From contig NZ_AUDR01000014.1 of the NCBI RefSeq assembly GCF_000425565.1, positions 1 to 64,000 of the forward strand: a DNA stretch of 64,000 bases, in the 5' to 3' direction. The first letter of the stretch is position 1. Each line of letters opens with the position of its first letter. The translations under genes were made by a program, and so were the position numbers. The notes beneath the pieces were generated by a model. The model saw nothing but the letters and a program-made list of their open reading frames with translations. It made no database searches and was not told the DNA's origin. Source of the stretch: Tepidiphilus margaritifer DSM 15129. Lineage in GTDB: Bacteria; Pseudomonadota; Gammaproteobacteria; Burkholderiales; Rhodocyclaceae. Positions 18,184-29,533 of the stretch are shown here, in pieces.

Positions 18184-21042
18184 ATGACCCTCGACAAGAG
18201 CTTCGAACCCAAGGCGATCGAATCCCGCTGGTACCCTTACTGGGAAGAACACGGCTACTTCCGCGCCGGTTTCGACCCTGGCCGCAAGAATGCTTACTGC
18301 ATCCTCATGCCGCCGCCCAACGTGACCGGCACCTTGCACATGGGGCATGGTTTCAACCAGACCATCATCGATACGCTCGTACGCTGGCGGCGCATGAGCG
18401 GTGACAACGTGCTGCTGCAGCCGGGCACCGACCACGCCGGGATCGCCACCCAGATCGTGGTCGAGCGCCAGCTGGAGCGCGAGGGGCTCACGCGCTACGA
18501 CCTGGGGCGGGAGAAATTCCTTGAGCGCGTGTGGCAGTGGAAGGAATACTCGGGCGGCACCATCACGCGCCAGATGCGGCGGCTGGGCACTTCGGCCGAC
18601 TGGACGCGCGAGCGTTTCACCATGGACGAGGGCTTGTCGCGCACGGTGCTCGAGGTGTTCGTGCGGCTTTATCGGGAGGGGTTGATTTATCGCGGCAAAC
18701 GTCTGGTGAACTGGGATCCCAAGCTGCGCACGGCGGTCTCCGACCTGGAAGTGTCGGCGGAAGAGGAGGAAGGATTCCTCTGGTCCATCCTGTATCCCTT
18801 CGCCGACGGCCCCATCGACGGCCGTGCCGGGGTGGTGGTGGCCACCACGCGGCCGGAGACGCTGTTCGGCGACGTGGCGGTAATGGTCCATCCGGAAGAT
18901 CCGCGCTATCAGGCGCTCATCGGCAAGGAGGTGATCCTGCCGCTCGTGGGCCGTCGCATCCCCATCATCGCCGATCCGGCGGTCGATCCGAGTTTCGGTA
19001 CCGGCTGCGTGAAAGTGACGCCGGCGCACGACGCGAACGACTACGCCGTGGCCCAGCGCCACGGGCTGCCGATGATCAACATCTTCCGCCTGGATGCGCA
19101 CCTGAACGACAACGTCCCGCCCGCCTACCGCGGACTCGACCGGTTCGTGGCCCGGGAAAAAGCCGTGGCCGAGCTGCAGGCGCAGGGGCTTTTGGTGGAG
19201 GTGAAACCGCACACGATGATGGTGCCGCGCGGCGAGCGCACCGGGGTGGTGCTCGAACCCGTGCTCACCGACCAGTGGTTCGTCGCCACCACCAAGCCTG
19301 GGCCGGATGGTAAATCGCTCGCGCAGAAGGCGCTCGAGGTGGTCGAGGACGGCAGCATCCGCTTTTTCCCCGAGAACTGGGTGAACACCTATCGCCAGTG
19401 GCTGGTCAATATTCAGGATTGGTGCATCTCGCGGCAGCTGTGGTGGGGGCACCAGATCCCGGCATGGTATGCCGACGAAGATCCGGCCGAGCATCGCCGA
19501 TTCTGGGTGGCGCACGATGAGGCCGAGGCGCGCGCGCTCGCCGCGGCCGAAGGGTACACCGGCAAACTCACGCGCGACCCCGACGTGCTCGACACGTGGT
19601 TTTCTTCGGCCTTGTGGCCGTTCTCCACGCTCGACTGGACGCCCGAGTATCCGGCCAAATCGAACCCAGCGCTCGACCTCTACCTGCCCTCTTCGGTGCT
19701 GGTCACCGGATTCGACATCATTTTCTTCTGGGTGGCGCGCATGGTGATGATGACCACCCACATCACCGGCAAGATCCCGTTCAAGCACGTCTATGTCCAC
19801 GGCCTCATCCGCGATGCCGAAGGGCAGAAGATGTCGAAATCCAAGGGGAACGTGCTCGATCCGATCGACCTCATCGATGGCATCGACCTCGAATCGCTCA
19901 TCCAGAAGCGCACCACCGGCTTGATGAATCCGAAACAGGCCGAGGCGATCGCCGAGCGCACACGCAAGGAGTTCCCCAACGGCATTCCGGCGTTTGGCGC
20001 GGATGCCCTGCGCTTCACCTTCGCCTCGCTCGCGAGCCCCGGGCGCGACATCAAGTTCGATCTCGGCCGCTGCGAGGGCTACCGCAATTTCTGCAACAAG
20101 CTGTGGAATGCGACGCGTTTCGTGCTCATGAACGTGGGCGAACGCCTGCCCGATACACCTGCGGCGCCCGAAGCGCTTGGTTTTGCCGAACGCTGGATCG
20201 TCTCGCGGCTACAGCGGGTGGAGGCCGAAGCGCAACGCCAGCTCAGCGACTACCGTTTCGACCTCTACGCCAAGGCGCTCTACGAATTCGTCTGGGACGA
20301 ATACTGCGACTGGTACCTGGAACTTGCCAAGGTGCGTCTTGCGCAAGGAGACGAGGCGGTGCGCCACGCCACGCGCCGCACGCTCATCCGCGTGCTCGAA
20401 GCCGTGCTGCGGCTGCTGCATCCGGTGATTCCTTTCATCACCGAGGAGCTCTGGCAGCACGTAGCCCCCGTGGCCGGGCGCAAGGTGAGCGACTCGATCA
20501 TGGTGGCGCCCTACCCCGTCGCCGAGCCGGAAAAGCTCGACGAAGCGGCCGAGCGCGAGATGGCGCTCTTCCAGGCAATCACGCGGGCGGTGCGGGGCTT
20601 GCGCGCCGAGATGAAGCTCAACCCGGGCGAGCGCGTGCCGCTGGCGGTGGCGCTGGGCGAGCCGTCCGACGAGGCGCTCGCAGCGACGATCGCCGGGTTC
20701 GTCCCCTACCTGGAAGCGCTCGCGCGGCTCACGGAAGTGCGCACGCTCGCGCGCTTGCCCGAAGACGCGCTCGCGCCCGTGGCGGCGGTGGAAACCCTAC
20801 AGCTCATGCTCGACGTGCCTATCGACGCCGCCAAGGAGCATGAGCGACTCGCCAAGGAGATCGCCCGCCTGCACGCCGAAATCGCCAAGGCGAAGAAGAA
20901 ACTGGAAAACCCCAGTTTCGTGGAGCGCGCCCCGGCTGAGGTCGTGGCCCAGGAGCGCGAGCGCATCGAACGCTTCAGCGCCACCCTCGCCCAGCTCGAA
21001 CCTCAGCTCGCGCGCCTCGAGCGGCATTTGGGGAGGGGGTGA
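18184..21042 (+). CDS. valS: valyl-tRNA synthetase
   Basis: 952 residues, essentially the length of E. coli ValRS (951). The HIGH-type motif is in [15 protein letters not shown] near residue 45 and the KMSKS motif in [10 protein letters not shown] near residue 550. Between them is the editing domain, which contains [10 protein letters not shown]. The C-terminal 70 residues form the usual coiled-coil arm that contacts the tRNA. It charges tRNA-Val with valine in the cytoplasm. The ATG at 18184 begins [16 protein letters not shown], the expected family N-terminus. No strong ribosome-binding site is visible. The gene stands alone, divergent from the capsule operon and convergent with the vapBC pair. 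Confidence 0.98.
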   Translation: MTLDKSFEPKAIESRWYPYWEEHGYFRAGFDPGRKNAYCILMPPPNVTGTLHMGHGFNQTIIDTLVRWRRMSGDNVLLQPGTDHAGIATQIVVERQLEREGLTRYDLGREKFLERVWQWKEYSGGTITRQMRRLGTSADWTRERFTMDEGLSRTVLEVFVRLYREGLIYRGKRLVNWDPKLRTAVSDLEVSAEEEEGFLWSILYPFADGPIDGRAGVVVATTRPETLFGDVAVMVHPEDPRYQALIGKEVILPLVGRRIPIIADPAVDPSFGTGCVKVTPAHDANDYAVAQRHGLPMINIFRLDAHLNDNVPPAYRGLDRFVAREKAVAELQAQGLLVEVKPHTMMVPRGERTGVVLEPVLTDQWFVATTKPGPDGKSLAQKALEVVEDGSIRFFPENWVNTYRQWLVNIQDWCISRQLWWGHQIPAWYADEDPAEHRRFWVAHDEAEARALAAAEGYTGKLTRDPDVLDTWFSSALWPFSTLDWTPEYPAKSNPALDLYLPSSVLVTGFDIIFFWVARMVMMTTHITGKIPFKHVYVHGLIRDAEGQKMSKSKGNVLDPIDLIDGIDLESLIQKRTTGLMNPKQAEAIAERTRKEFPNGIPAFGADALRFTFASLASPGRDIKFDLGRCEGYRNFCNKLWNATRFVLMNVGERLPDTPAAPEALGFAERWIVSRLQRVEAEAQRQLSDYRFDLYAKALYEFVWDEYCDWYLELAKVRLAQGDEAVRHATRRTLIRVLEAVLRLLHPVIPFITEELWQHVAPVAGRKVSDSIMVAPYPVAEPEKLDEAAEREMALFQAITRAVRGLRAEMKLNPGERVPLAVALGEPSDEALAATIAGFVPYLEALARLTEVRTLARLPEDALAPVAAVETLQLMLDVPIDAAKEHERLAKEIARLHAEIAKAKKKLENPSFVERAPAEVVAQERERIERFSATLAQLEPQLARLERHLGRG

Positions 21043-21074
21043 GGTGGGAATCGGGGGTGAGGGGGCGGTCGATT

Positions 21075-21479
21075 TCAACCTGTACGCCAATCTTCCACTT
21101 GCAGGCCAACGACCCGCCCAAATTCGCCAACGTTCGACGTCACGACGATGAGCCCGTGAGCAAGCGCCGTACCAGCGATGAGTGCATCGTAGGCTCCAAT
21201 CGGACGCCCCTGTGTCTTGAGGACAGCACGCAACATCGCACTCTCTCGCGCAGCATCTTGGGTGAAAGCAAGCGTAATGATCGAGGCAAAAAACGCCTCG
21301 AGTATGGGCGCAAGCCGCTTTCCTCGCTCGGGATTGATCGCCAGACCGTAATCGACTTCCATGCGGGTAATCACGGATACTGCGATCAGGCGCGGCGAGG
21401 TCGCCTTCATCCGAGCGAGTACCTGCGGCTGGCCTTTGACGAAATCGGATACGGTGCAGGTATCGAGCAAATAATTCAT
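21075..21479 (-). CDS. vapC: VapC-type PIN-domain toxin (RNase)
   Basis: 134 residues, the standard size for VapC/FitB toxins. The PIN-domain acidic residues are visible: D6 in MNYLLDTCTVSDF, E41 in VITRMEVDYG, and aspartates in GAYDALIAGTAL and the region ending TSNVGEF. Such proteins are Mg-dependent ribonucleases, often cutting tRNA or rRNA. The ATG at 21479 overlaps the antitoxin stop as ATGA, so antitoxin is translated first. The pair sits alone between valS and tusA. All catalytic positions look intact, so the toxin is probably active. The RNA target cannot be predicted. Confidence 0.88.
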   Translation of the reverse strand: MNYLLDTCTVSDFVKGQPQVLARMKATSPRLIAVSVITRMEVDYGLAINPERGKRLAPILEAFFASIITLAFTQDAARESAMLRAVLKTQGRPIGAYDALIAGTALAHGLIVVTSNVGEFGRVVGLQVEDWRTG

Positions 21480-21712
21480 GTCAGGGGATCTTCCGGCGGA
21501 GCGATGAGCTCTTCTCGCGAGCGTTCGAACGGGGGCATGTCGGCGTCCCCCTCGAAGCGCAACACTGATTCAGGCCATTGCGCTCGCCCCTGGCGGCTGA
21601 GCCACTCATACAGCGCCTCACGGATGAGCGCATTGCGCCGCGCTCGGTCACGACCGGTCAACACTTGAATCTGCCGGGCCGTATCTTCGTCTAATTCAAG
21701 GGTTATACGCAT
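21476..21712 (-). CDS. vapB: ribbon-helix-helix antitoxin partner of the PIN toxin
   Basis: 78 residues. The N-terminal strand-helix-helix (MRITLELDEDTARQIQ, then RARRNALIREALYEWL) is typical of ribbon-helix-helix DNA-binding antitoxins. The acidic and proline-rich C-terminus (PFERSREELIAPPEDP) would wrap around and block the toxin. It is encoded first and overlaps the toxin gene by 4 bases, the classical toxin-antitoxin layout with probable autorepression. It could equally be labelled CopG-family. Confidence 0.85.
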   Translation of the reverse strand: MRITLELDEDTARQIQVLTGRDRARRNALIREALYEWLSRQGRAQWPESVLRFEGDADMPPFERSREELIAPPEDPLT

Positions 21713-21758
21713 GAGGTTTCCTCCTGCTTCCGCGTCTTCGAACCTGAATAGCCCATTC

Positions 21759-21989
21759 TTAGCGCCGCACCAACACGAATTCGTATTCCCCCTCCCCGAC
21801 TTCGTGCGCCACTTCCAGCACGTTGCCGCTTTGGCGCGCGAAGGCAGAGAAATCTTTCATCGAACCGGGATCGGTGGTCAGCACCCGCAGGCGTTGCCCC
21901 GAGTGCAGCGTGGCAAGTGCTTTTTTCGTGCGCAGGATGGGTAAGGGACAGCGCAACCCGCGCGCGTCGAGTTCGAGATCGATTTTCAT
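21759..21989 (-). CDS. TusA/SirA-family sulfur carrier protein
   Basis: 76 residues with the family signature LDARGLRCPLPILRTKKAL near the N-terminus; the cysteine in CPxP is the persulfide-carrying residue. TusA-like proteins relay sulfur from a cysteine desulfurase to tRNA thiolation, molybdopterin or other sulfur pathways. The start is the ATG at 21989, giving MKIDLELDARG; a longer frame to 22022 overlaps the tRNA promoter. It is transcribed alone, divergent from tRNA-Ser. Which pathway it serves cannot be told here, although two cysteine desulfurases are encoded about 16 kb away. Confidence 0.88.
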   Translation of the reverse strand: MKIDLELDARGLRCPLPILRTKKALATLHSGQRLRVLTTDPGSMKDFSAFARQSGNVLEVAHEVGEGEYEFVLVRR

Positions 21990-22012
21990 GACGTTCGATT
22001 TGCTCCGAAGGT

Positions 22013-22042
22013 TTGACGCCAAACGCCCTCCTCGGTTAGAAT
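22013..22042 (+). promoter_or_regulatory. sigma-70 promoter of tRNA-Ser
   Basis: TTGACG (22013-22018), an 18-base spacer, and TAGAAT (22037-22042). Transcription would start near 22049, about 8 bases before the mature tRNA. This is among the best sigma-70 matches in the window. Confidence 0.65.
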
Positions 22043-22056
22043 AGCACCTCTTTTAC

Positions 22057-22150
22057 GGAGATGTGGCCGAGAGGTCGAAGGCACTCCCCTGCTAAGGGAG
22101 CATACCGGCTAAAACCGGTATCGAGGGTTCGAATCCCTCCATCTCCGCCA
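22057..22150 (+). tRNA. tRNA-Ser, anticodon GCU
   Basis: The acceptor stem pairs GGAGATG (22057) with CATCTCC (22140-22146), with discriminator G and an encoded CCA at 22148-22150. The anticodon loop CTGCTAA, between CTCCC and GGGAG, places GCT at 22091-22093, which reads AGC/AGU serine codons. A long variable arm (ACCGG...CCGGT) confirms a class II serine tRNA. The T-arm GGTTCGAATCC is canonical. Confidence 0.98.
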
Positions 22151-22177
22151 TAGTATTCGCCCAACTCCTTGCTGCCC

Positions 22178-22447
22178 ATGCCCACCATCAGCATGTTCTA
22201 CGGCATCATCGTTGCCCTGATGTACGAAGATAACGACCGTCACCACCTTCCGCATTTTCATGTCCGCTACCAGAATTTCAAGGCATCTATCGCGATTGAA
22301 GATGGTCGAGTGCTTGCCGGGAGTTTTCCTCCCAAGCAGCTCAAGCTGGTCGAAGCCTGGGTCGAATTGCATCGCGATGAACTCTTCGCGGATTGGGAAC
22401 TTGTGCTAAATGGCGAAGAGCCCTTCCGGATTGCGCCGCTGCAGTAG
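22178..22447 (+). CDS. DUF4160 protein, probable first partner of a two-gene module
   Basis: 89 residues. The motif DRHHLPHFHVRYQNFKASI and the later FPPKQLKLVEAWVELHRDEL are those of the DUF4160 family, small proteins with conserved histidines. The ATG at 22178 starts MPTISMFYGI, the expected family N-terminus; an in-frame TTG three codons earlier is less likely. It is followed by a DUF2442 gene after 9 bases. These two families are commonly adjacent in bacteria and have been suggested to be a toxin-antitoxin-like pair, but I know of no experimental function. It lies just 27 bases after tRNA-Ser, so it may be carried on a tRNA-linked insertion. Confidence 0.82.
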   Translation: MPTISMFYGIIVALMYEDNDRHHLPHFHVRYQNFKASIAIEDGRVLAGSFPPKQLKLVEAWVELHRDELFADWELVLNGEEPFRIAPLQ

Positions 22448-22456
22448 GAGTACGTC

Positions 22457-22759
22457 ATGAATGAGTTGCTTGATGTGGTCAAAGTCAAAGCCCATCCAGA
22501 CTACAGCCTGGAGTTGGAATTCGAAAATGGCGAGCGACGCAGATTTGATATGGCGCCGCTGCTGGACAAAAAACCGTTCTCGCGACTCAAGGAACAGGGA
22601 GCATTCTTCGGCGCCCACATCGAGTATGGTACGGTAGTATGGCCCGGCAACATCGACATCGCCCCCGAAACCCTTTACGACCGTTCCGTGCCCATCGTAG
22701 AAAAGGAACCTGCCTCGCTCACTCCCCCTGCGCCGCGAACGCTTCCAGCACGTGCCTGA
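22457..22759 (+). CDS. DUF2442 protein, second partner of the DUF4160 module
   Basis: 100 residues. VVKVKAHPDYSLELEFENGERRRFDM and the C-terminal GTVVWPGNIDIAPETLYDRS are typical of DUF2442, a small beta-rich domain often found beside DUF4160. The gene follows its partner by 9 bases and both read away from tRNA-Ser. Its last 41 bases overlap the 3' end of the convergent phosphorylase gene, so the C-terminal 12 residues (Pro/Ala rich, after the family domain) may be an addition created where the module joined. No function is established for the family. Confidence 0.82.
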   Translation: MNELLDVVKVKAHPDYSLELEFENGERRRFDMAPLLDKKPFSRLKEQGAFFGAHIEYGTVVWPGNIDIAPETLYDRSVPIVEKEPASLTPPAPRTLPARA

Positions 22760-23462
22760 CCCGTGCCATGGTCTCGGAAAGCGTCTCCTCGATTTCCGTG
22801 AATGAGATCTCGTTCGCGTCGGCGCCGCGGCCGGCGGCGTAGTTTGCCACCACGTTGATCGCAGCGTAGGCAAGCCCCAGTTCGCGGGCGAGTGCTGCTT
22901 CGGGCATGGCGGTCATGCCGACGACGTTGGCGCCGTCGCGCTCCAGGCGGTCGATCTCGGCGGCGGTCTCCAGGCGCGGGCCCTGGGTGCAGGCGTAGAC
23001 GGCGCCGTCGATCACCGGCTCCCCTGCCCTGCGCGCGGCGCGGATCAACCGTTCGCGCAGCGCCGGGGTGAACGGCAGGGTGAAATCGATGTGCGTGACC
23101 GGATCCTCTTCTCCCTCGAAGAAGGTCGACGCGCGCCCCCAGGTGTAGTCGATGATCTGGTGCGGAATCACCAGGGCACCAGGGGCATAGCGTTCCTGGA
23201 TGCCGCCCACCGAGGCGACCGAGATGACTTCACTCGCGCCCACGTGTTTCAGCGCCCACACGTTGGCGCGGTAATTGATGCGGTGCGGGGCGTAGGTGTG
23301 GCCATAGCCATGCCGGGCAAGGAAGACGACGTCCTGCCCGGCGATGCGCCCGAGGGTCAGCGGCCCGGAGGGGTCGCCGTAGGGGGTGCGGACGACTTGA
23401 CGATGAACGATTTCGAGGTTGTTGAGCGAAGTGAGGCCGGTACCGCCGATGATCGCGAACAT
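22719..23462 (-). CDS. S-methyl-5'-thioinosine phosphorylase (MTAP/PNP family)
   Basis: 247 residues, a hexameric/trimeric PNP-family phosphorylase. The N-terminus MFAIIGGTGLTSL gives the phosphate-binding loop; RHGYGHTYAPHRINYRAN and ACTQGPRLETAAEI follow. The specificity segment reads GMTAMPEAALARELGL. This layout and length resemble the Pseudomonas methylthioinosine phosphorylase more than the longer eukaryote-like MTAP (about 280-290). It would release methylthioribose-1-phosphate and hypoxanthine, after a separate deaminase has converted methylthioadenosine. No mtn pathway genes are adjacent. The gene is convergent with the DUF2442 gene and divergent from typA. Confidence 0.82.
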   Translation of the reverse strand: MFAIIGGTGLTSLNNLEIVHRQVVRTPYGDPSGPLTLGRIAGQDVVFLARHGYGHTYAPHRINYRANVWALKHVGASEVISVASVGGIQERYAPGALVIPHQIIDYTWGRASTFFEGEEDPVTHIDFTLPFTPALRERLIRAARRAGEPVIDGAVYACTQGPRLETAAEIDRLERDGANVVGMTAMPEAALARELGLAYAAINVVANYAAGRGADANEISFTEIEETLSETMARVRHVLEAFAAQGE

Positions 23463-23520
23463 GGGTTTCCCAGGTCGAGCCGATGGATGCGGAATTTTAC
23501 ACGACGCCGCCCTGCCCCTT

Positions 23521-23529
23521 TGTTATAAT
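23521..23529 (+). promoter_or_regulatory. extended -10 promoter of typA
   Basis: TGTTATAAT gives the extended -10 pattern TGnTATAAT. It lies 26 bases before the typA ATG, so the leader is short. An extended -10 can compensate for the absence of a good -35, which fits here. Confidence 0.55.
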
Positions 23530-23555
23530 TGGTGTTTTCGTACGTCTGGAAGTCC

Positions 23556-25376
23556 ATGTCCTCCGCCATTCGCAACATCGCCATCATCGCGCACGTCGAT
23601 CATGGCAAGACCACCCTCGTCGACCAGCTTCTCAAGCAATCCGGCACATTCGCGCAGCATCAGACCATCGCCGAACGGGTGATGGACAGCAACGATCTCG
23701 AGCGCGAGCGCGGCATCACCATCCTGGCCAAGAACTGCGCCATCCGCTATGGCGACACCCACATCAACATCGTCGACACCCCGGGCCACGCCGATTTCGG
23801 CGGTGAAGTGGAGCGGGTGCTCTCCATGGTCGACGGCGTGCTGCTGCTGGTCGACGCCGTCGAAGGCCCCATGCCGCAGACGCGCTTCGTCACCAAGAAA
23901 GCGCTCGCGCAGGGGCTCAAGCCCATCGTGGTCATCAACAAGATCGACCGCCCCGGCGCGCGCCCCGACTGGGTGATCAACGCCACGTTCGATCTTTTCG
24001 CGGAGCTGGATGCGAGCGAGGAGCAACTCGACTTTCCCATCGTCTATGCCTCGGGCCTGCAGGGCTATGCCACGCTGGATCTGAACGAGCCGGGCAAGGA
24101 CATGCGGCCGCTCTTCGAGACCATCATCGCGCACGTTCCGCCGCCGCCGGTGTCGATCGACGCCCCCTTGCAGCTGCAGATCTGCTCACTCGACTATTCG
24201 AGCTACGTGGGGCAGCTGGGTATCGGCCGCATCCGCCAGGGGCGCCTGCGTCCCAATCAGGAAGTGGGTGTGTGGCTGGGCGAGCAGAACCTGGGCCGGG
24301 CGAAGGTCGGTCAGGTGCTGAAATTCGTCGGCCTGGAGCGCGAGGCCGTGCCCGAGGCGGTGGCGGGCGACATCGTGATGATCTCCGGCGTGGAACAGGT
24401 CGGCATCGGCGTGACGGTGTGCGACCCCGAGGCGGCGCAACCGCTGCCGCCGATCGAGGTCGACGAGCCCACGCTCACCATGACATTCATGGTCAATACG
24501 TCGCCGCTCGCCGGGCGCGAGGGGAAATTCGTCACCAGCCGCCAGATCCGCGAGCGGCTGGAGAAGGAGTTGCTCAAGAACGTGGCGCTGCGCGTGCGCT
24601 TTGGCGAGGACGGCGACAGCTTCGAGGTCTCCGGCCGGGGCGAATTGCACCTCACCATCCTCCTCGAGACCATGCGCCGCGAGGGCTATGAACTGGCGGT
24701 GGGTCGGCCCCGCGTGGTATTGAAGGAAGTCGACGGCGAGATGCACGAGCCCTACGAGCGGCTCACCGTCGACATCGAGGAAGGCCATCAGGGCGCGGTG
24801 ATGGAGGAACTCGGGCGGCGCCGGGCGGAGCTCCTCGACATGGCGCCCGATGGCAAGGGACGCGTGCGGTTGGAGTACCGCGTGCCGGCGCGCGGCCTCA
24901 TCGGCTTCCAGGGCGAATTCCTCACGCTCACGCGCGGCACGGGGCTCATGAGCCACATCTTCGACGGCTACGGACCGCTCGCCGGCCCCGTGGGCGGACG
25001 GCGCAACGGCGTACTCGTGTCGCAGGACGACGGCCAAGCCGTGGCCTACGCGCTATGGAAGCTGCAGGATCGCGGCCGCATGTTCGTCAATCCGGGCGAT
25101 GCGGTCTATGAGGGGATGATCATCGGTATCCACACGCGGGAAAACGACCTCGTGGTCAATCCGATCCGCACCAAGCAGCTCACCAACATCCGCGCTTCCG
25201 GCTCGGACGAGGCGATCCGGCTCGTGCCGCCGATCGAACTCACGCTGGAAGCGGCGGTGGAGTTCATCGAGGACGACGAGTTGGTGGAGATCACGCCGAA
25301 GTCGATCCGCCTGCGCAAGCGCCACCTGCAGGAGCACGATCGCCGCCGCGCGGCGAAGCAGACGGCGCTCGCCTGA
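23556..25376 (+). CDS. typA: ribosome-associated GTPase TypA/BipA
   Basis: 606 residues, the normal length. The GTPase domain has the P-loop in [15 protein letters not shown], the switch region [24 protein letters not shown] and the guanine-specificity NKIDRPGA. The EF-G-like domains II, III and V and the specific C-terminal domain follow. TypA binds the 70S ribosome and helps 50S assembly and translation under stress such as low temperature. The ATG at 23556 gives [20 protein letters not shown]. It is followed by a terminator-like hairpin shared with convergent galU. Confidence 0.97.
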   Translation: MSSAIRNIAIIAHVDHGKTTLVDQLLKQSGTFAQHQTIAERVMDSNDLERERGITILAKNCAIRYGDTHINIVDTPGHADFGGEVERVLSMVDGVLLLVDAVEGPMPQTRFVTKKALAQGLKPIVVINKIDRPGARPDWVINATFDLFAELDASEEQLDFPIVYASGLQGYATLDLNEPGKDMRPLFETIIAHVPPPPVSIDAPLQLQICSLDYSSYVGQLGIGRIRQGRLRPNQEVGVWLGEQNLGRAKVGQVLKFVGLEREAVPEAVAGDIVMISGVEQVGIGVTVCDPEAAQPLPPIEVDEPTLTMTFMVNTSPLAGREGKFVTSRQIRERLEKELLKNVALRVRFGEDGDSFEVSGRGELHLTILLETMRREGYELAVGRPRVVLKEVDGEMHEPYERLTVDIEEGHQGAVMEELGRRRAELLDMAPDGKGRVRLEYRVPARGLIGFQGEFLTLTRGTGLMSHIFDGYGPLAGPVGGRRNGVLVSQDDGQAVAYALWKLQDRGRMFVNPGDAVYEGMIIGIHTRENDLVVNPIRTKQLTNIRASGSDEAIRLVPPIELTLEAAVEFIEDDELVEITPKSIRLRKRHLQEHDRRRAAKQTALA

Positions 25377-25388
25377 GCTTTCTTTCGC

Positions 25389-25414
25389 GAAAAAGCCCCT
25401 TCGGAGGCTTTTTC
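25389..25414. terminator. bidirectional rho-independent terminator between typA and galU
   Basis: GAAAAAGCC (25389-25397) and GGCTTTTTC (25406-25414) form a perfect stem closing a CC-TTCG-GA type loop. The A-run on one side and T-run on the other give a terminator in both directions, fitting the two convergent genes that end at 25376 and 25416. Confidence 0.88.
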
Positions 25415-25415
25415 G

Positions 25416-26303
25416 TTACAACCCCACCGATCTTTCACGCAGGAAATCGCGGAAATCGTTGGCGACTTCGGGGTGACGCAGGGCGAATTCGACCGTGGCC
25501 TTGAGGTAGCCCAACTTGGAGCCGCAGTCGTAGCGTACGCCGTCGAATTCGTAGGCAAGTATGGCTTCTTCCTGCAACAAGGAGCTGATGGCGTCGGTGA
25601 GCTGCAGTTCGCCCCCCGCTCCGGGCTGGATGCGGTGCAGGTGTTCGAAGATGTTGCCCGAGAGGATGTAGCGCCCGACCACGGCCTGGGTGCTGGGGGC
25701 TTCTTCCGGCTTGGGCTTCTCGACGATGCCGGTGATGCGCTGGATTTTGCCGTGCGCCTCCGGTTCGGTGCTGACGATGCCGTATTGGCGCGTTTCCGCC
25801 GGAGCGACGTTGATGGTGCCGAGCACCGAGCAGCGGTGGTAGTTGTAGACGTCGATCATCTGGGCGAGCACCGGTTTGCCGCCCGGGTGATCGCAGAGGT
25901 CGTCGGCGAGCAGCACGGCGAAGGGTTCATCACCGACCACGGATTCGGCACACATCACCGCGTGCCCCAAACCCAGCGCTTCGGACTGGCGGATGTAGAT
26001 GCAGTTGACGCCCTTGGGGACGGTCTTGCGCACGACTTCGAGGAGCTCTTTCTTGCCGCGGGCTTCGAGCTCGGATTCGAGCTCGTAGGCTTTGTCGAAG
26101 TGGTCTTCGATCGAGCGCTTGGTGCGCCCGGTGATGAAGATGAGCTCGGTGATGCCGGAAGCCACCGCTTCTTCCACGGCGTACTGGATGAGGGGCTTGT
26201 CGACGATGGGCAGCATTTCCTTGGGGCTCGCCTTGGTGGCGGGGAGGAACCGGGTGCCCATCCCGGCCACGGGGAACACGGCCTTGCGCACGGCTTTCTT
26301 CAT
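25416..26303 (-). CDS. galU: UTP-glucose-1-phosphate uridylyltransferase
   Basis: 295 residues, the usual GalU size. [20 protein letters not shown] at the N-terminus is the nucleotide-binding signature; FAVLLADDL and [13 protein letters not shown] follow. It makes UDP-glucose, the precursor of UDP-glucuronate and many surface sugars, and so could feed the capsule locus. The ATG at 26303 is chosen for its AGGAG 9 bases upstream and its match to the family start; an in-frame ATG at 26330 with AAGGA upstream is also possible. It follows ligA by 31 bases and probably shares its transcript. Confidence 0.96.
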   Translation of the reverse strand: MKKAVRKAVFPVAGMGTRFLPATKASPKEMLPIVDKPLIQYAVEEAVASGITELIFITGRTKRSIEDHFDKAYELESELEARGKKELLEVVRKTVPKGVNCIYIRQSEALGLGHAVMCAESVVGDEPFAVLLADDLCDHPGGKPVLAQMIDVYNYHRCSVLGTINVAPAETRQYGIVSTEPEAHGKIQRITGIVEKPKPEEAPSTQAVVGRYILSGNIFEHLHRIQPGAGGELQLTDAISSLLQEEAILAYEFDGVRYDCGSKLGYLKATVEFALRHPEVANDFRDFLRERSVGL

Positions 26304-26334
26304 TTCATTCGACTCCTGCGGTTGATCCATGGGT

Positions 26335-29500
<3,166 letters not shown>

Positions 29501-29533
29501 GCGTATTCCTTTGCGTCGGCGCGCGGGCTGGCC

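Noticed and set aside
18013-19800. Open frame of 595 codons on the minus strand
   Set aside because: Antisense to valS, rich in His/Arg/Gly with no recognisable domain.
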